Notes: generated from the sequence alone by a model not told the origin. DNA of 64,000 nt from Symbiodinium microadriaticum (GCA_001939145.1 LSRX01000504.1:109002-173001); one strand, 5' to 3'. Counted from the first letter of the stretch, positions 10,928 through 19,609 are shown. Translations and numbers: made by a program.

Positions 10928-11057
10928 GTTCCTGGACAAGCTCAACGAGACCTTTGCCACTTGGGCTGCAGGGTTCGGCGTTTCCTTCAGGCCTTGGGAT
11001 ATCGGGGCGAGAGTTCGCAAGGAGCCTGGGGACGCTGGGGTTTGGGATCTGGGATGA
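10928..11057 (+). CDS. exon-like island with AG acceptor
   Basis: ATGGCAG is followed by a frame reading FLDKLNETFATWAAGFGVSF then RPWDIGARVRKEPGDAG and a stop at 11055. It is preceded by a 130-bp TTTAGGGG-type tract. An overlapping second frame is open but Arg/Gly-rich and less protein-like. No family recognised. Confidence 0.38.
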
Positions 11058-11134
11058 TGGTTGGGATCTAGTATTTGGATTCAACATTTAGCGGTTTGGG
11101 GTTTGGGGTTCAGGGTTTAGGGTTTAGGGTTTAG

Positions 11135-11244
11135 GCCATGTTTTTTGGCTTGGGTTTCAAAGGTACGCCAGATCCACAATGAGGGTTTGAAGTTTCGGGG
11201 ACCGCGGTAGCGGATCAGGCTCACACCCACCGCCCACACAAATA
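11135..11244 (-). CDS. exon-like island (minus) next to TIR element
   Basis: A minus frame reads VFVWAVGVSLIRYRGPRNFK then PSLWIWRTFETQAKKHG before entering telomere repeat. It abuts the family A TIR element that begins at 11246. No family recognised. Confidence 0.28.
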
Positions 11245-11245
11245 C

Positions 11246-11342
11246 GGGTAGTTCTCTGAGTTAGGGTCCCAAATTGGGTCCCAAAATAGTACGGCACCCT
11301 TATAAGAAGGACCTAACAATGACCCTAATTTAGAGAACTACC
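11246..11342. mobile_element. TIR element, family A (MITE-like)
   Basis: The left end GGGTAGTTCTCTGAGTTAGG and right end CCTAATTTAGAGAACTACC are inverted repeats of about 24 bp. The interior carries TAGTACGGCACCCTTATAA, conserved in every full copy. About 97 bp, no coding capacity. One of at least seven copies or part copies in the window. Confidence 0.8.
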
Positions 11343-11545
11343 GCATACTCTAAAACAGCCCAAGGTCCAAAGCCACCGACCCCTGCCAACAGCACCAAGC
11401 CGCAGACCTCAGCCCCCTAAATCCTTGAGCCCTGAACCCCTGCTTGAACCCTGCAGCCCCAGCCCTACACCCGAGCCCCAGGCCCTCTTCTCTCCTCCCT
11501 TGTGGAACTATCTTATAAAGGCACTTACAGTAACTTACAACTCTA

Positions 11546-11634
11546 CCCATAGACCCCTAAGTAGTTCCTTTTTGTGGCTTATATTAGAGTCCTATAAGGT
11601 AATCCCAAAAAGGAATTACTCAGGGGTCTATGGG
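11546..11634. mobile_element. TIR element, family E (single copy here)
   Basis: The inverted ends CCATAGACCCCTAAGTAGTT and AATTACTCAGGGGTCTATGG match over 28 bp with two mismatches. The whole is about 89 bp, the size of a small non-autonomous transposon. No second copy noticed. Confidence 0.6.
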
Positions 11635-11689
11635 TCGGAACCCTTCAAGTCAAGGAGAGCCCTTTTAAAGGNAGATGCAAACCCTAAAC

Positions 11690-11786
11690 CCTAAAATCCT
11701 AAGCCCTCAACCCTAAACCCAAAGCTAAACCCTAAACCCTAAACCCCTAAACCCCTAAACCCCTAAACCCCTAAACCCGAAACCCG
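11690..11786. repeat. CCCTAAA / CCCCTAAA interstitial telomere tract
   Basis: About 12 units including five octamers CCCCTAAA. A single N lies upstream at 11672. Confidence 0.9.
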
Positions 11787-11788
11787 AG

Positions 11789-11888
11789 AAAGGCGCTTTC
11801 AAAGCCTTCCCCAAAGGGCCCTTCGCCCACGGGTGGAAGAGCCAAGGAGCTGTCATACGTCTCGGACCTACCAATGAACTTGGAGGCG
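11789..11888 (+). CDS. exon-like island between two telomere tracts
   Basis: The frame reads KGAFKAFPKGPFAHGWKSQG then AVIRLGPTNELGGG, followed by GTTTTAGGG at 11889, so a GT donor would lie exactly at the start of a TTTAGGG array. Upstream it merges into a CCCTAAA tract. No domain recognised. Confidence 0.35.
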
Positions 11889-12110
11889 GTTTTAGGGTGT
11901 TGGGTTCAGGGTTTAGGGGGTTTAGGGGGTTTCAGGGTTTAGGGTTTAGGGTTTTAGGGTTTAGGGTTTAGGGTTAAGGGTTTGGGGTCTAGGGTTTTAG
12001 GGTTTAGGGTTCAGGGTCCGGGGTCTAGGGTTCAGGGTTTAGAGTTTAGGATCTAGCGTTTAGCGTTTAGGGCTTACGGTCTAGACTTTAGTGTTTAGGT
12101 TTAAAGGTGC
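11889..12110. repeat. long degenerate TTTAGGG array
   Basis: About 30 heptamers in one orientation, with many single-base variants (TTCAGGG, TCTAGGG, TTTAGCG). The variant load indicates an old array. Confidence 0.9.
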
Positions 12111-12517
12111 GGAAGTGCGAAAGGGAGCCTTAGTACGCAGAGTTGTCCATATATACTGCCATTCTGTGGGGGAACTAATTCCATCATCGGTAGGGTATAT
12201 GGACCCTTGGGGTTCCTGTAGGGGCTCCTTTAAAAGGGGTACTTGGTTGAAGAGGTTAGAGGTGTAGGGTTTTGGGCTGAGGATTAGGGTTTCCATTGGT
12301 ACGTTTAGGGTTCCCATACGGACCATAAAGGTTGTGTACGGGATTTCCAGGTTCTTGCAGGGCTTATCCAGACAGGTTAGAGGTTAGAGTTTGGGGGCTT
12401 GGGGTCCGCAGCAGTACCGGGTTTACGGTTTTAGGGGTTTTAGGGGTTTTAGGGTGTAGGGTTTATAGAGCTTATAGAGATTAGGGTTTAGGGTTTATAG
12501 GGCTTTAGGCTCTTTTG

Positions 12518-13101
12518 ATGTTGGGTTCTCCTTGGGAGTCTCGAGTTGGTGCTGTTCTTATGCAGAGATGGCAGCAGGGTGAAGCCAACATCCCGAAGGA
12601 TTGGATCGTCCCAGGCTTGGCACTCATCCTTAAGCCCGGCAACCCGGGTACTCTTCTAGCCCACTACCGGCGCATAGGACTCGTAGATGCATTGGGCAAG
12701 GCCTCCATCCACATGCTATTCCAGAAGATCAAACATAATCTCGAGGCCTATGTGCTTGCCTCGCCGCAGTACGCATACGTTCGCGGCCGCTCAACGCAGG
12801 AGGCCCTTCGGAGGGTGTTCTATCACTGTCACCAGGCGCAAGCCCTACGGCCCTGCGGGACCAAAATGGCCGCAACATGCACTATAATCGTGCTGGTCTC
12901 AAGAATGTGCCACTCTCCGGAGGCATGCAAATATGCCTGGACATGTCTACTGCCTTTGATGTAATGCCGTGCCAGGGGCTCTAGGAGGCACTCTGGGCAG
13001 CAGGCATACCCGAAAGCCCCGAGAGGCTTTCCTTGGCTCCTGTCCTCACCACCGTGGTATTGAGCCAGGGGCCGCCCCAGTTCTCACCAAGCTCACCCTG
13101 A
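12518..13101 (+). pseudogene. LINE-type reverse transcriptase fragment, broken
   Basis: The first part (12518 to about 12840) reads PKDWIVPGLALILKPGNPGT, YRRIGLVDALGKA and YAYVRGRSTQEALRR, typical of the fingers region of non-LTR retrotransposon RTs. The frame then shifts between about 12840 and 12877. In frame 1 it continues as VPLSGGMQICLDMSTAFDVM, containing the RT motif A aspartate in LDMSTAFD. A TAG in that frame is followed by EALWAAGIPESPERLSLAPV and an end at 13101, where telomere-like repeats begin. Motif C (FADD/YADD), endonuclease and 5' regions are absent. It is therefore a truncated, frameshifted relic. Family identification is from motifs, with good confidence. Confidence 0.85.
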
Positions 13102-13110
13102 ACCCTAAAC

Positions 13111-13190
13111 CCTAAACCTTAGAGTTCCCACCTAAACCTTAGAGTTCCCACCTAAACCTTAGAGTTCCCACCTAAACCTTAGAGTTCCCA
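13111..13190. repeat. 4 x 20-bp tandem repeat with telomere half-unit
   Basis: Four perfect copies of CCTAAACCTTAGAGTTCCCA. The first eight bases are telomere-like and the rest is unique, so a telomere-unique junction has been tandemly amplified directly behind the RT relic. Confidence 0.95.
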
Positions 13191-13499
13191 CGTGATGACT
13201 TCTCCTTCAACATGAACTATGAGCATTCTCGCACATCGAAGACATGATTGACAGCCGTGCATAAACAAAAAGTTTCATAAATGCCCTATAGCTTAACCAC
13301 ACCAAAGCACTCCCAAACGACCCCTTTAGTTAGCAAGGTACCTGGAAGTGCAGCGGGACCCTAAGCCCTGGAGCCCTGACTCTTCCCAAGCACGAAACCC
13401 TCTGACACCCGCCTCACCATCAGCTTTTACGTTGCCTCCGCACTGTTTGCTTCTGCACTTCTGCTGTTTGAGTTTCTAGGGCTCCGCTTCTGACCCTCC

Positions 13500-13665
13500 C
13501 TGAACCCTAAAACCCCAAACCCTAAGCCCTAAACCCCAAACCCCAAAACCCGAAAACCCTAAGCCTTGCAGACCTTTTTAGAACCCAAAACCCAAAACCC
13601 TAAACCCCAAAACCCCAAAACCCTAAAACCCGAAGCCCTGTAGACCCTTTTAGAACCCTAAACCC
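13500..13665. repeat. CCCTAAA/CCCCAAA/CCCAAAA tract
   Basis: Variant telomere heptamers and octamers; a segment containing CCTGTAGACCCTTTTAGAAC or a near match occurs twice (about 13567 and 13635), a second-order repeat. Confidence 0.85.
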
Positions 13666-13734
13666 TGAATAGACAGGTCTCACAGGTCGAACTGTGAAAG
13701 GAAGGAGATCTGGAGACTTCCGGCCGTGCGAACA

Positions 13735-13866
13735 TTGAGGGTTTAGGGTTTAGGGTTCAAGGTTTAGGGTTCAGGGTTTAGGGTTTAGGGTTTAGAGTTC
13801 AGGGTCTAGGGTTCAGGGTTTAGGGTTCAGGGTTTAGGGTTCCGGGTTTAGGGTTCAGGGTTTAGG
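13735..13866. repeat. TTTAGGG/TTCAGGG array
   Basis: About 18 heptamers with alternating TTTAGGG and TTCAGGG forms, opposite in orientation to the tract at 13500-13665. Confidence 0.9.
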
Positions 13867-13888
13867 GTCCTTGTCAAGCAAGCTTCAT

Positions 13889-13992
13889 ACTGTTGATGGT
13901 ATAAATCCTGCATGACCTTAAGGGCCCTAAACTATGGCAATTATGGTATATTCCTTATTCTGGGTAATGCAGGATTTATATCATCAACTGTA
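13889..13992. mobile_element. TIR element, family D (single copy here)
   Basis: Ends TACTGTTGATGGTATAAATC and GATTTATATCATCAACTGTA are inverted repeats of about 25 bp with one or two mismatches. The interior is AT-rich, total 104 bp, no ORF. Confidence 0.7.
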
Positions 13993-14176
13993 GAACCCTA
14001 GAACACCTAAAGCCCTAAAGCCAAGTGATCTAAACTAACACCCCCCCATGCCTTAAACCCGAACCCCTACACCACTTGGGTTTTGGAGTTTAGGGTTCTG
14101 AGCCTGAATCATAGCCTTCCCCCCCCAAAAAAATAAAAGAAAAAAAACAAGAAAAAAAGCACACCAGGACGAGACG

Positions 14177-14284
14177 ATGGCTATTGCTCACAACTTTCTG
14201 AGCGGTTGGATGGTGAATGAGAGGAGGCCCCTTTTTCGAGACTTCCCGGGCTTTCCATCGTCAAATCCGGGTCCCTTCTGGTAA
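14177..14284 (+). CDS. small ORF directly upstream of TIR element
   Basis: ATG at 14177 to TAA at 14282, 35 residues: MAIAHNFLSGWMVNERRPLF then RDFPGFPSSNPGPFW. The family B element begins five bases after the stop. No family recognised; could be an exon end. Confidence 0.33.
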   Translation: MAIAHNFLSGWMVNERRPLFRDFPGFPSSNPGPFW

Positions 14285-14288
14285 TGTC

Positions 14289-14431
14289 GGGGCCTTAATA
14301 ATTAGAATAGGGTTTTGGGGACATTATACTATAACTATAATATAATAATAAGGAACCCCCAAAGCCCTTGGACATTATACTATAACTATAATAAGGAGCC
14401 CCCAAAACCCTTTTCTAATTATGAAGGCCCC
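14289..14431. mobile_element. TIR element, family B with internal duplication
   Basis: Left end GGGGCCTTAATAATTAGAAT and right end inverted (TCTAATTATGAAGGCCCC). The core GACATTATACTATAACTATA occurs twice about 50 bp apart, so this copy is 143 bp against about 95 bp for the simple form at 25381. Confidence 0.85.
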
Positions 14432-14639
14432 TTCTGGTACTGCCACTCTTCCTGCTATCAGGCGCAGGAGTCGAACGGGTTCAACAGGCCTTGAGGTTCA
14501 TTAGGGAATCATTGCCCTAAGCCCCAGGCCCTAAACCGTAAATCCTAAGCCTTAGACCCTAAACCCTAAGCCCTTAACCCCAAGCCCGAAGCCCTACACC
14601 CTAAGAGCTCAAGACACAAAGCTTCCCAAGGAAACCAGC

Positions 14640-14717
14640 TCATACATTTTGGAGATAGCGCTGAGGGCCCGTCCCGAAAAGCACCGCAAGGCGTGTCGAA
14701 TGCGCCTTAGGGGTTGA
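14640..14717 (+). CDS. exon-like island, basic
   Basis: An AG at 14637-14638 is followed by a frame reading SYILEIALRARPEKHRKACR then MRLRG and a stop at 14715. Basic helix-like composition; no family recognised. Confidence 0.28.
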   Translation, partial: SYILEIALRARPEKHRKACRMRLRG

Positions 14718-14924
14718 AGGTTTAGGGTAAAGTGGCTCTACGGACTCATGCTCTAAGTCTTTTGGGCCTAAAGACCATACCAAAAAAGGGTTTTGGTGCT
14801 GTCTTTGAGCCCTGGGGTCAGTAACTACTAAGGCAGTACGTGTGCCGGAAAAGCACCTTGCGTGCTGCTTCTTTTATATTCTTGCAGAACCCATGTTCGG
14901 GCCCAGGCCCAGACCCTGCAAGAC

Positions 14925-15055
14925 CAAGTATAGTACTTGTATGATGTAACTGGGTATAAAATACTACACTCTAATATACTATGATATAACATACTTTGAT
15001 GTAATGCAGCATGATATAATATACCATACTGTCATATACTATGATATACCCCCAA
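14925..15055. other. AT-rich stretch with TATACTATGATATA words
   Basis: Repeating AATATACTATGATATAAC-like words about 50 bp apart make a loose AT-rich repeat. A related stretch lies at 15415-15520 (TATAATATAATATA words). Neither encodes anything visible. Confidence 0.55.
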
Positions 15056-15183
15056 AGCCGTATTCCAATGTCAAGGCGTCTCTATTCTTCAGACCCCCTT
15101 TCCTCAAGAAGCCGCGTCTCAGCAAGGATGGTGCACCCTGCGGAGGAGGCCTTCGCCGTGAACTCTTGAGCCCACCTAATGTA

Positions 15184-15308
15184 GGGGCCTTAAGAGTTTG
15201 AATAGGGTTCTGGGGTACATAGTATACTACAACGATAACAAAGAACCCCCCAAAATAGTAAACCCTAAACCCTGAACCCTAAACCTAGGCAGTTTACTAA
15301 GGCCCCTT
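15184..15308. mobile_element. TIR element, family B, interrupted by telomere repeat
   Basis: The left end GGGGCCTTAAGAGTTTGAAT and right end CAGTTTACTAAGGCCCC are recognisable but diverged. Between the A-rich interior and the right end sit about 26 bp of CCCTAAA/CCCTGAA units (15261-15288) not found in other copies, so telomere repeat has entered a pre-existing element. Confidence 0.75.
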
Positions 15309-15560
15309 TTGTATGCGGCCTGGTATGGCATTGAGTTCAAAGGGCTCCAAGGCTGGGAGGAAGGTCGGTGGATCCCTAAGGAAGAGCCATTAAATAGGAT
15401 ATGTTCATATAACATAATTTACTATAATATTCTATAATATAATATATTATAATATAATATAATGTAATATAGCATATTATAGTATAATATAAGAGAATAT
15501 ACGAAAGGGGACTGTACTATACCATACTACAATTTGCCTTCCTTCATCCCATCCTCTCAG

Positions 15561-15626
15561 GTCTTCGATCAGTGTGGTCCGTGGCACTTGTGTTCAATCA
15601 AGCCATTCTATGCAAATATCGAGTAG
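15561..15626 (+). CDS. exon-like island after a strong acceptor
   Basis: A pyrimidine-rich run (CCTTCATCCCATCCTCTCAG) ends at 15560, one of the best acceptor sequences in the window. Frame 1 reads VFDQCGPWHLCSIKPFYANI and then TAG. A second frame (GLRSVWSVALVFNQAILCKY) is also open, so the product is undecided. Confidence 0.3.
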   Translation, partial: VFDQCGPWHLCSIKPFYANIE

Positions 15627-15689
15627 GGGCCTTAGGGTTTAGGGTTTAGGGTTTAGGGTTTAGGGTTTAGGGTTTAGGGGCCTATAGAA

Positions 15690-15917
15690 CCCTAAATCGT
15701 GAAAAAAACCATAAACCCGGGCCTGAAGCCCTGACCCGTGAGTCCAGCCTGTGTGGCATTTCGGCGCGACGCCATCAGGTGCCTCAGCAAATTTTAGCCT
15801 CTCCCTTGGCAGAGATCTCTTGCGTGAAGTCGGGCTCGGGGGCAGACCCTCCGCCTCACTAGCTTTGGCGTTTGGGGTTGAAGATATTGAGGCTTCAGTG
15901 TTCCTTACATGACCCAA
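15690..15917 (-). CDS. hypothetical ORF (minus)
   Basis: ATG at 15917 gives MGHVRNTEASISSTPNAKAS, then a Ser/Arg/Pro stretch (PPSPTSRKRSLPRERLKFAE) and APDGVAPKCHTGWTHGSG before telomere-like sequence. It reads like a disordered N-terminus. No family recognised. Confidence 0.32.
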
Positions 15918-16133
15918 CTGGGTTTAGGGCTTGGGTTCTGAGATTGGTTGGGTACCAGGGTTTTTGGAAGGTGCCGGACTGATCATGTTGAGCTGCAGCT
16001 CGTGTACACCTGACGGTTAGTTTGGGGTTTAGGTTTAGGGTTTTGGGGTGTAGGGTTTATGGTTGAGCGTTTCTGGTTTCTGGTATAGGGTGCAATATAG
16101 AGACTTAATGATTACCAATACCATTGTGCGGCT

Positions 16134-16210
16134 CCTTATTATAACTGTAGTAACCCTAAACCCTAAACCCTAAACCCTAAACCCTAAACCCTTATTATAA
16201 CTGTAGTAAC
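16134..16210. repeat. 5 x CCCTAAA insertion flanked by 21-bp direct repeats
   Basis: CCTTATTATAACTGTAGTAA plus C occurs at 16134-16154 and again at 16190-16210. Between them are exactly 35 bp, five perfect heptamers. The duplicated sequence is the core of a family B TIR element (compare 53737-53758). The array is absent from other family B copies, so this is an insertion with a target duplication. Confidence 0.9.
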
Positions 16211-16639
16211 CTAACCCTATTCTGGTTTTTAGGGCGGTAGCTCTTGCGAGAGTTGTGTGCTCAGCAAGCAGCTGTGTATCCTCTAGTTGGACGCTCTTGT
16301 GACTTACCTACTAAGCCCTAAACCCTAAACAGTATTCCTTTATGTGATACCCCTTTATTTCCCATCTTAGCAATTATGCGTACCAGTCGAACGAGCCTAA
16401 CGCCCTTATCAAGCCCTCCACAAACGCCCGTAAACACCCTTTATCCCAGCCGATTAACTACCACTGAAGCCCTAAATGCTAACCCCCAAGAAAGCTTAAG
16501 ACCCTAAAACCTTAGAAAGCCCTTAAACCTTTACACCCTAAACCGTAAAGCCCTAAACCTTAAAGACCCGAAACCTTTAAGCCTGTAGGGTTTAGGGTTT
16601 AGGGCCTCCAGCTAGCAAAGCTTCATAGAGGAGCCTAAA

Positions 16640-16793
16640 TAATTACCCGTACCGTAGTATTCCTTAGGGTTTTGTTAGTAGAAGTATAGGATCTTAATTG
16701 ATTACTAGTAGTGGTCCTTAGGGTTCCTTATCACAAGTATCCTACAAAAGGGCCCAAAACCCTATTTTACTTGCTGAGGCCCCTACATTCGTG
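16640..16793. mobile_element. TIR element, family B, diverged
   Basis: TCTTAATTGATTACTAGTAG, GGTTCCTTAT and the right end AAAACCCTATTTTACTTGCT ... GAGGCCCCTAC match the family B plan with many substitutions. A second partial left end lies at 16640-16670. Confidence 0.6.
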
Positions 16794-16976
16794 AGGATGT
16801 GGCGTTTTGATTCAAAGCATCGTTCCAGAAAATAGGGACTATAAGGGGGCTGCTGTATTCTTACCACGCATTCAGACCTACCCCTAGACCACGCGCAGTT
16901 TTTGTGAGAGAAAAAAGGGCAAGAAGAAAGGCTCTCAGCCCCAAACCCAGCCAACCTGTGAAATCCTGCAGAGTCC

Positions 16977-17210
16977 TTAAGAAGGCTTAGGGTTTAGGGA
17001 ACCCTCCTGAGTCCCCAAGCCCGGCCCCTTTTCGACCGGCCGCTTCGCTCTGATTTCCAGATCAGTGACGCGAATCTGACAGGCCGAGTCCCAACAGCGA
17101 ACAGGGAGGCCTAGGAAGAGCAAAGCATGGTTCCTGATCCCTAAGACCCTCCACAATAGAGGAGCCTGAGCGATTCTCAACATGTTGTTATACCACCCAC
17201 CCCCCCCCAA
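16977..17210 (-). CDS. hypothetical ORF (minus), frame ambiguous
   Basis: One minus frame reads MLRIAQAPLLWRVLGIRNHA, GLPVRCWDSACQIRVTDLEI and RAKRPVEKG. Another starts after CTCTTCCTAG (good acceptor) and reads ASLFAVGTRPVRFASLIWKS. Both are plausible, so an exon is likely but the product is not determined. Telomere-like sequence bounds the 3' side. Confidence 0.33.
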   Translation of the reverse strand: MGGGGWYNNMLRIAQAPLLWRVLGIRNHALLFLGLPVRCWDSACQIRVTDLEIRAKRPVEKGPGLGTQEGSLNPKPS

Positions 17211-17240
17211 AAAAAAAAACCCTTCTGATCAATGAGGTGC

Positions 17241-17441
17241 CTATGTTACAATGGTCACAACCTTAGTTGCTAAAGCTTGACAAGCTATATCCTCGACTTT
17301 CGTAGAGTTGCGGTTGAGGATGTAGAACTTCAAGTAGTATGCAGGATCATAAACGCAGTCTATTGTGGTAGCAGTGATGGCAGCATTCGCGATTCTGCTA
17401 GCGCTAGTCAAGTCATGATCGTATGGTACGAACATAGGCAA
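17241..17441 (-). CDS. hypothetical ORF (minus), both strands open
   Basis: A minus frame of 66 codons includes DLTSASRIANAAITATTIDC, VYDPAYYLKFYILNRNSTKV and EDIACQALATKVVTIV. The plus strand is also open (ILDFRRVAVEDVELQVVCRI). The minus strand is preferred because the ORF at 17756-17941 lies upstream on it. No family recognised. Confidence 0.33.
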   Translation of the reverse strand: MPMFVPYDHDLTSASRIANAAITATTIDCVYDPAYYLKFYILNRNSTKVEDIACQALATKVVTIVT

Positions 17442-17464
17442 TGGTTCCAGTGTTCATGTTCACA

Positions 17465-17730
17465 TTGCTGTTGCTGCAGCAGTTGATGCTGCAGCAGTTG
17501 ATGCTGCTGCTGCTGATGTTGCTGCTAGCTGTTGTTGTTGTGGTTCTGGTTGTGGTTGTGGTGGTTGTTGTCGTTGTTGTTGTCGTCGTGGCGGTGGTGA
17601 TGGCGGGTGGTGCCGGTGGTTGTGGTTCTTGCGGTTGTCGCTGTGGTTGGTTGTTTAGTTGCTTGGTTGTTCGATTGCTTGCTGGGCTGGTTGGTTGGTT
17701 GTGTGTTGGTTGCCTGGCTGGCCGGCTAGT
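17465..17730. repeat. degenerate TTG/CTG/GGT triplet tract
   Basis: A low-complexity run of TTG, CTG, TGG and GTC triplets; on the minus strand it reads as Gln/Asn/Pro-rich. Long frames through it follow from periodicity alone. Confidence 0.85.
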
Positions 17731-17755
17731 TGCCTATTTTTATGACCTGCCAGCC

Positions 17756-17941
17756 TCAGCATTTGGTTTGTTGCTCCTTCAGCTGCTTCTTGTTGTGCTT
17801 TGCCTTCGTGGTGGGTATCATACCAGTGCCGACAGCAGCCTGTTCTTCCAATCTTGCTGGGTCTCTTCCTCCGCCTCCGAGAGGTTTTTCCTCTGCAGAC
17901 AGGTCGGAAGCCACTGCATGCCTGAAGGCTACTACAGGGTT
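17756..17941 (-). CDS. exon-like island (minus), charged helix-rich
   Basis: A 61-codon frame between stops, missed by ATG-based calling. It reads VVAFRHAVASDLSAEEKPLG, GGGRDPARLEEQAAVG and MIPTTKAKHNKKQLKEQQTK. The charged composition (AEEK, RLEEQ, KKQLKEQQ) is protein-like, and it runs towards the Gln-rich triplet tract. Its 5' side meets a telomere tract at 17944. Confidence 0.42.
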   Translation of the reverse strand, partial: NPVVAFRHAVASDLSAEEKPLGGGGRDPARLEEQAAVGTGMIPTTKAKHNKKQLKEQQTKC

Positions 17942-17943
17942 TT

Positions 17944-18067
17944 AGCTAAACCCTAAACCCTAAACCCTAAACCCTAGGGGTTTAGCGGTCAGGGTTCAGG
18001 GGTTTAGCGGGTTTGGGGTTTATGGTTTGGGGTTTAGGGTTTGGGGGTGCGGGGTTTAGGGGTTTAG
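17944..18067. repeat. telomere tract with orientation switch
   Basis: Four CCCTAAA units (17948-17977) are followed immediately by TTTAGCG/TTTAGGG units in the opposite orientation to 18067, a head-to-head junction near 17978. Confidence 0.9.
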
Positions 18068-18156
18068 GGTTTCTCTGTGAAGAACTGGTGTGTTCGAAGC
18101 TTAAAGCGGTCAAGAACTATAAGGTGACAGTCTTGCTAGTCTTGGGATCCGAATGA
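18068..18156 (+). CDS. exon-like island starting at a TTTAG acceptor
   Basis: The last TTTAG of the array (18063-18067) is followed in frame by LCEELVCSKLKAVKNYKVTV then LLVLGSE and TGA at 18154. Good helix/strand alternation. No family recognised. Confidence 0.35.
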
Positions 18157-18305
18157 CTTTCAAACGCATCCGAAAACTCGATTGTTGCACCGGAAACGAG
18201 TTTAGGGTGTGAGGAGTATGGTTTAAAGTCTATCGCAGGGCCGCAACAGCAGCCACGACAAGATCAAGAAAAGAAGGGGTAGTAGTACGACCATAACTAC
18301 GAACA

Positions 18306-18306
18306 T

Positions 18307-18355
<49 letters not shown>
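18306..18355. repeat. (CAG)n microsatellite
   Basis: About 16 CAG units, nearly perfect, followed by CAA and then degenerate GTC/GTA triplets up to 18700 that translate as Arg/Ser or Val/Ala depending on frame. Confidence 0.95.
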
Positions 18356-18356
<1 letters not shown>

Positions 18357-18705
18357 ACCACTGCAAAAAGCAGGAACAGCAGGAGGAAACAACGCATCAG
18401 CAACAGATGCAGTAGCAACCAAAATCAGTGCGTGCGCTGCTACTGCCGCAATGACGGCCGTCCTCGTCATCGCCGTCGTCGTCGTCACGGTCATATTCGC
18501 GCTCGCATTCGCAGCACCGGCCGTAGTCGCAGTCGCAAGTCGTAGAAGCTATGGCAGTGACCGTAGTCGTCGTAGCCGCAGTGGTAGCGGCAGTCGTGGT
18601 CGCAGCCGTACTGTTAGTGGTCGTAGTCGTAGTCGCAGTCGTCGGCGTATTGGACCTCGTCGTCGTCGTCAGTAGTAGTAGTGGTAGTAGTAGTAGTAGT
18701 AGTAG

Positions 18706-19448
18706 TAGTAAGTAGAAAGTAGTAAGTAGTAAGTAGAAAGTAGTAAGTAGAAAGTAGTAAGTAGTAAGTAGTAAGTAGTAAGTAGAAAGTAGTAAGTAGT
18801 AAGTAGTAAGTAGTAAGTACTGTAGTAAGTAGTAAGTAGTAAGTAGTAAGTAGTAAGTAGTAAGTAGTAAGTAGTAAGTAGTACGTAGTAAGTAGTAAGT
18901 AGTAAGTAGTAAGTAGTAAGTAGTAAGTAGTAAGTAGTAAGTAGTAAGTAGTAAGTAGTAAGTAGTAAGTAGTAAGTAGTAAGTAGTAAGTAGTAAGTAG
19001 TAAGTAGTAAGTAGTAAGTAGTAAGTAGTAAGTAGTAAGTAGTAAGTAGTAAGTAGTAAGTAGTAAGTAGTAAGTAGTAAGTAGTAAGTAGTAAGTAGTA
19101 AGTAGTAAGTAGTAAGTAGTAAGTAGTAAGTAGTAAGTAGTAAGTAGTAAGTAGTAAGTAGTAAGTAGTAAGTAGTAAGTAGTAAGTAGTAAGTAGTAAG
19201 TAGTAAGTAGTAAGTAGTAAGTAGTAAGTAGTAAGTAGTAAGTAGTAAGTAGTAAGTAGTAAGTAGTAAGTAGTAAGTAGTAAGTAGTAAGTAGTAAGTA
19301 GTAAGTAGTAAGTAGTAAGTAGTAAGTAGTAAGTAGTAAGTAGTAAGTAGTAAGTAGTAAGTAGTAAGTAGTAAGTAGTAAGTAGTAAGTAGTAAGTAGT
19401 AAGTAGTAAGTAGTAAGTAGTAAGTAGTAAGTAGTAAGTAGTAAGTAG
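18706..19448. repeat. (TAGTAAG)n heptamer array, about 105 units
   Basis: A tandem 7-bp unit TAGTAAG runs for about 740 bp. The first 170 bp contain variants (TAGAAAG, TAGTACG, one 4-bp slip), while 18886-19448 is essentially perfect. The array ends at an N (19449). It sits inside a larger GTA-triplet tract, from which it probably arose by a one-base change in period. Long ORFs here (TTYYLLL repeats) are artefacts of the unit. Confidence 0.97.
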
Positions 19449-19449
19449 N

Positions 19450-19485
19450 CGTAGTCGTAGTAGTAGTAGTAGTAGTAGTAGCAGC

Positions 19486-19516
<31 letters not shown>

Positions 19517-19569
19517 CTAGTAGTAGTAGTAGTAGTAGTAGTTGTTGTTGTTGTAGTTGTAGTAGTAGC

Positions 19570-19609
<40 letters not shown>

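Noticed and set aside
12145..12214. GTCCATATATACTGCC / GGTAGGGTATATGGAC inverted pair
   Set aside because: Only about 12 of 16 bases match and no second copy was noticed; may be a chance hairpin.
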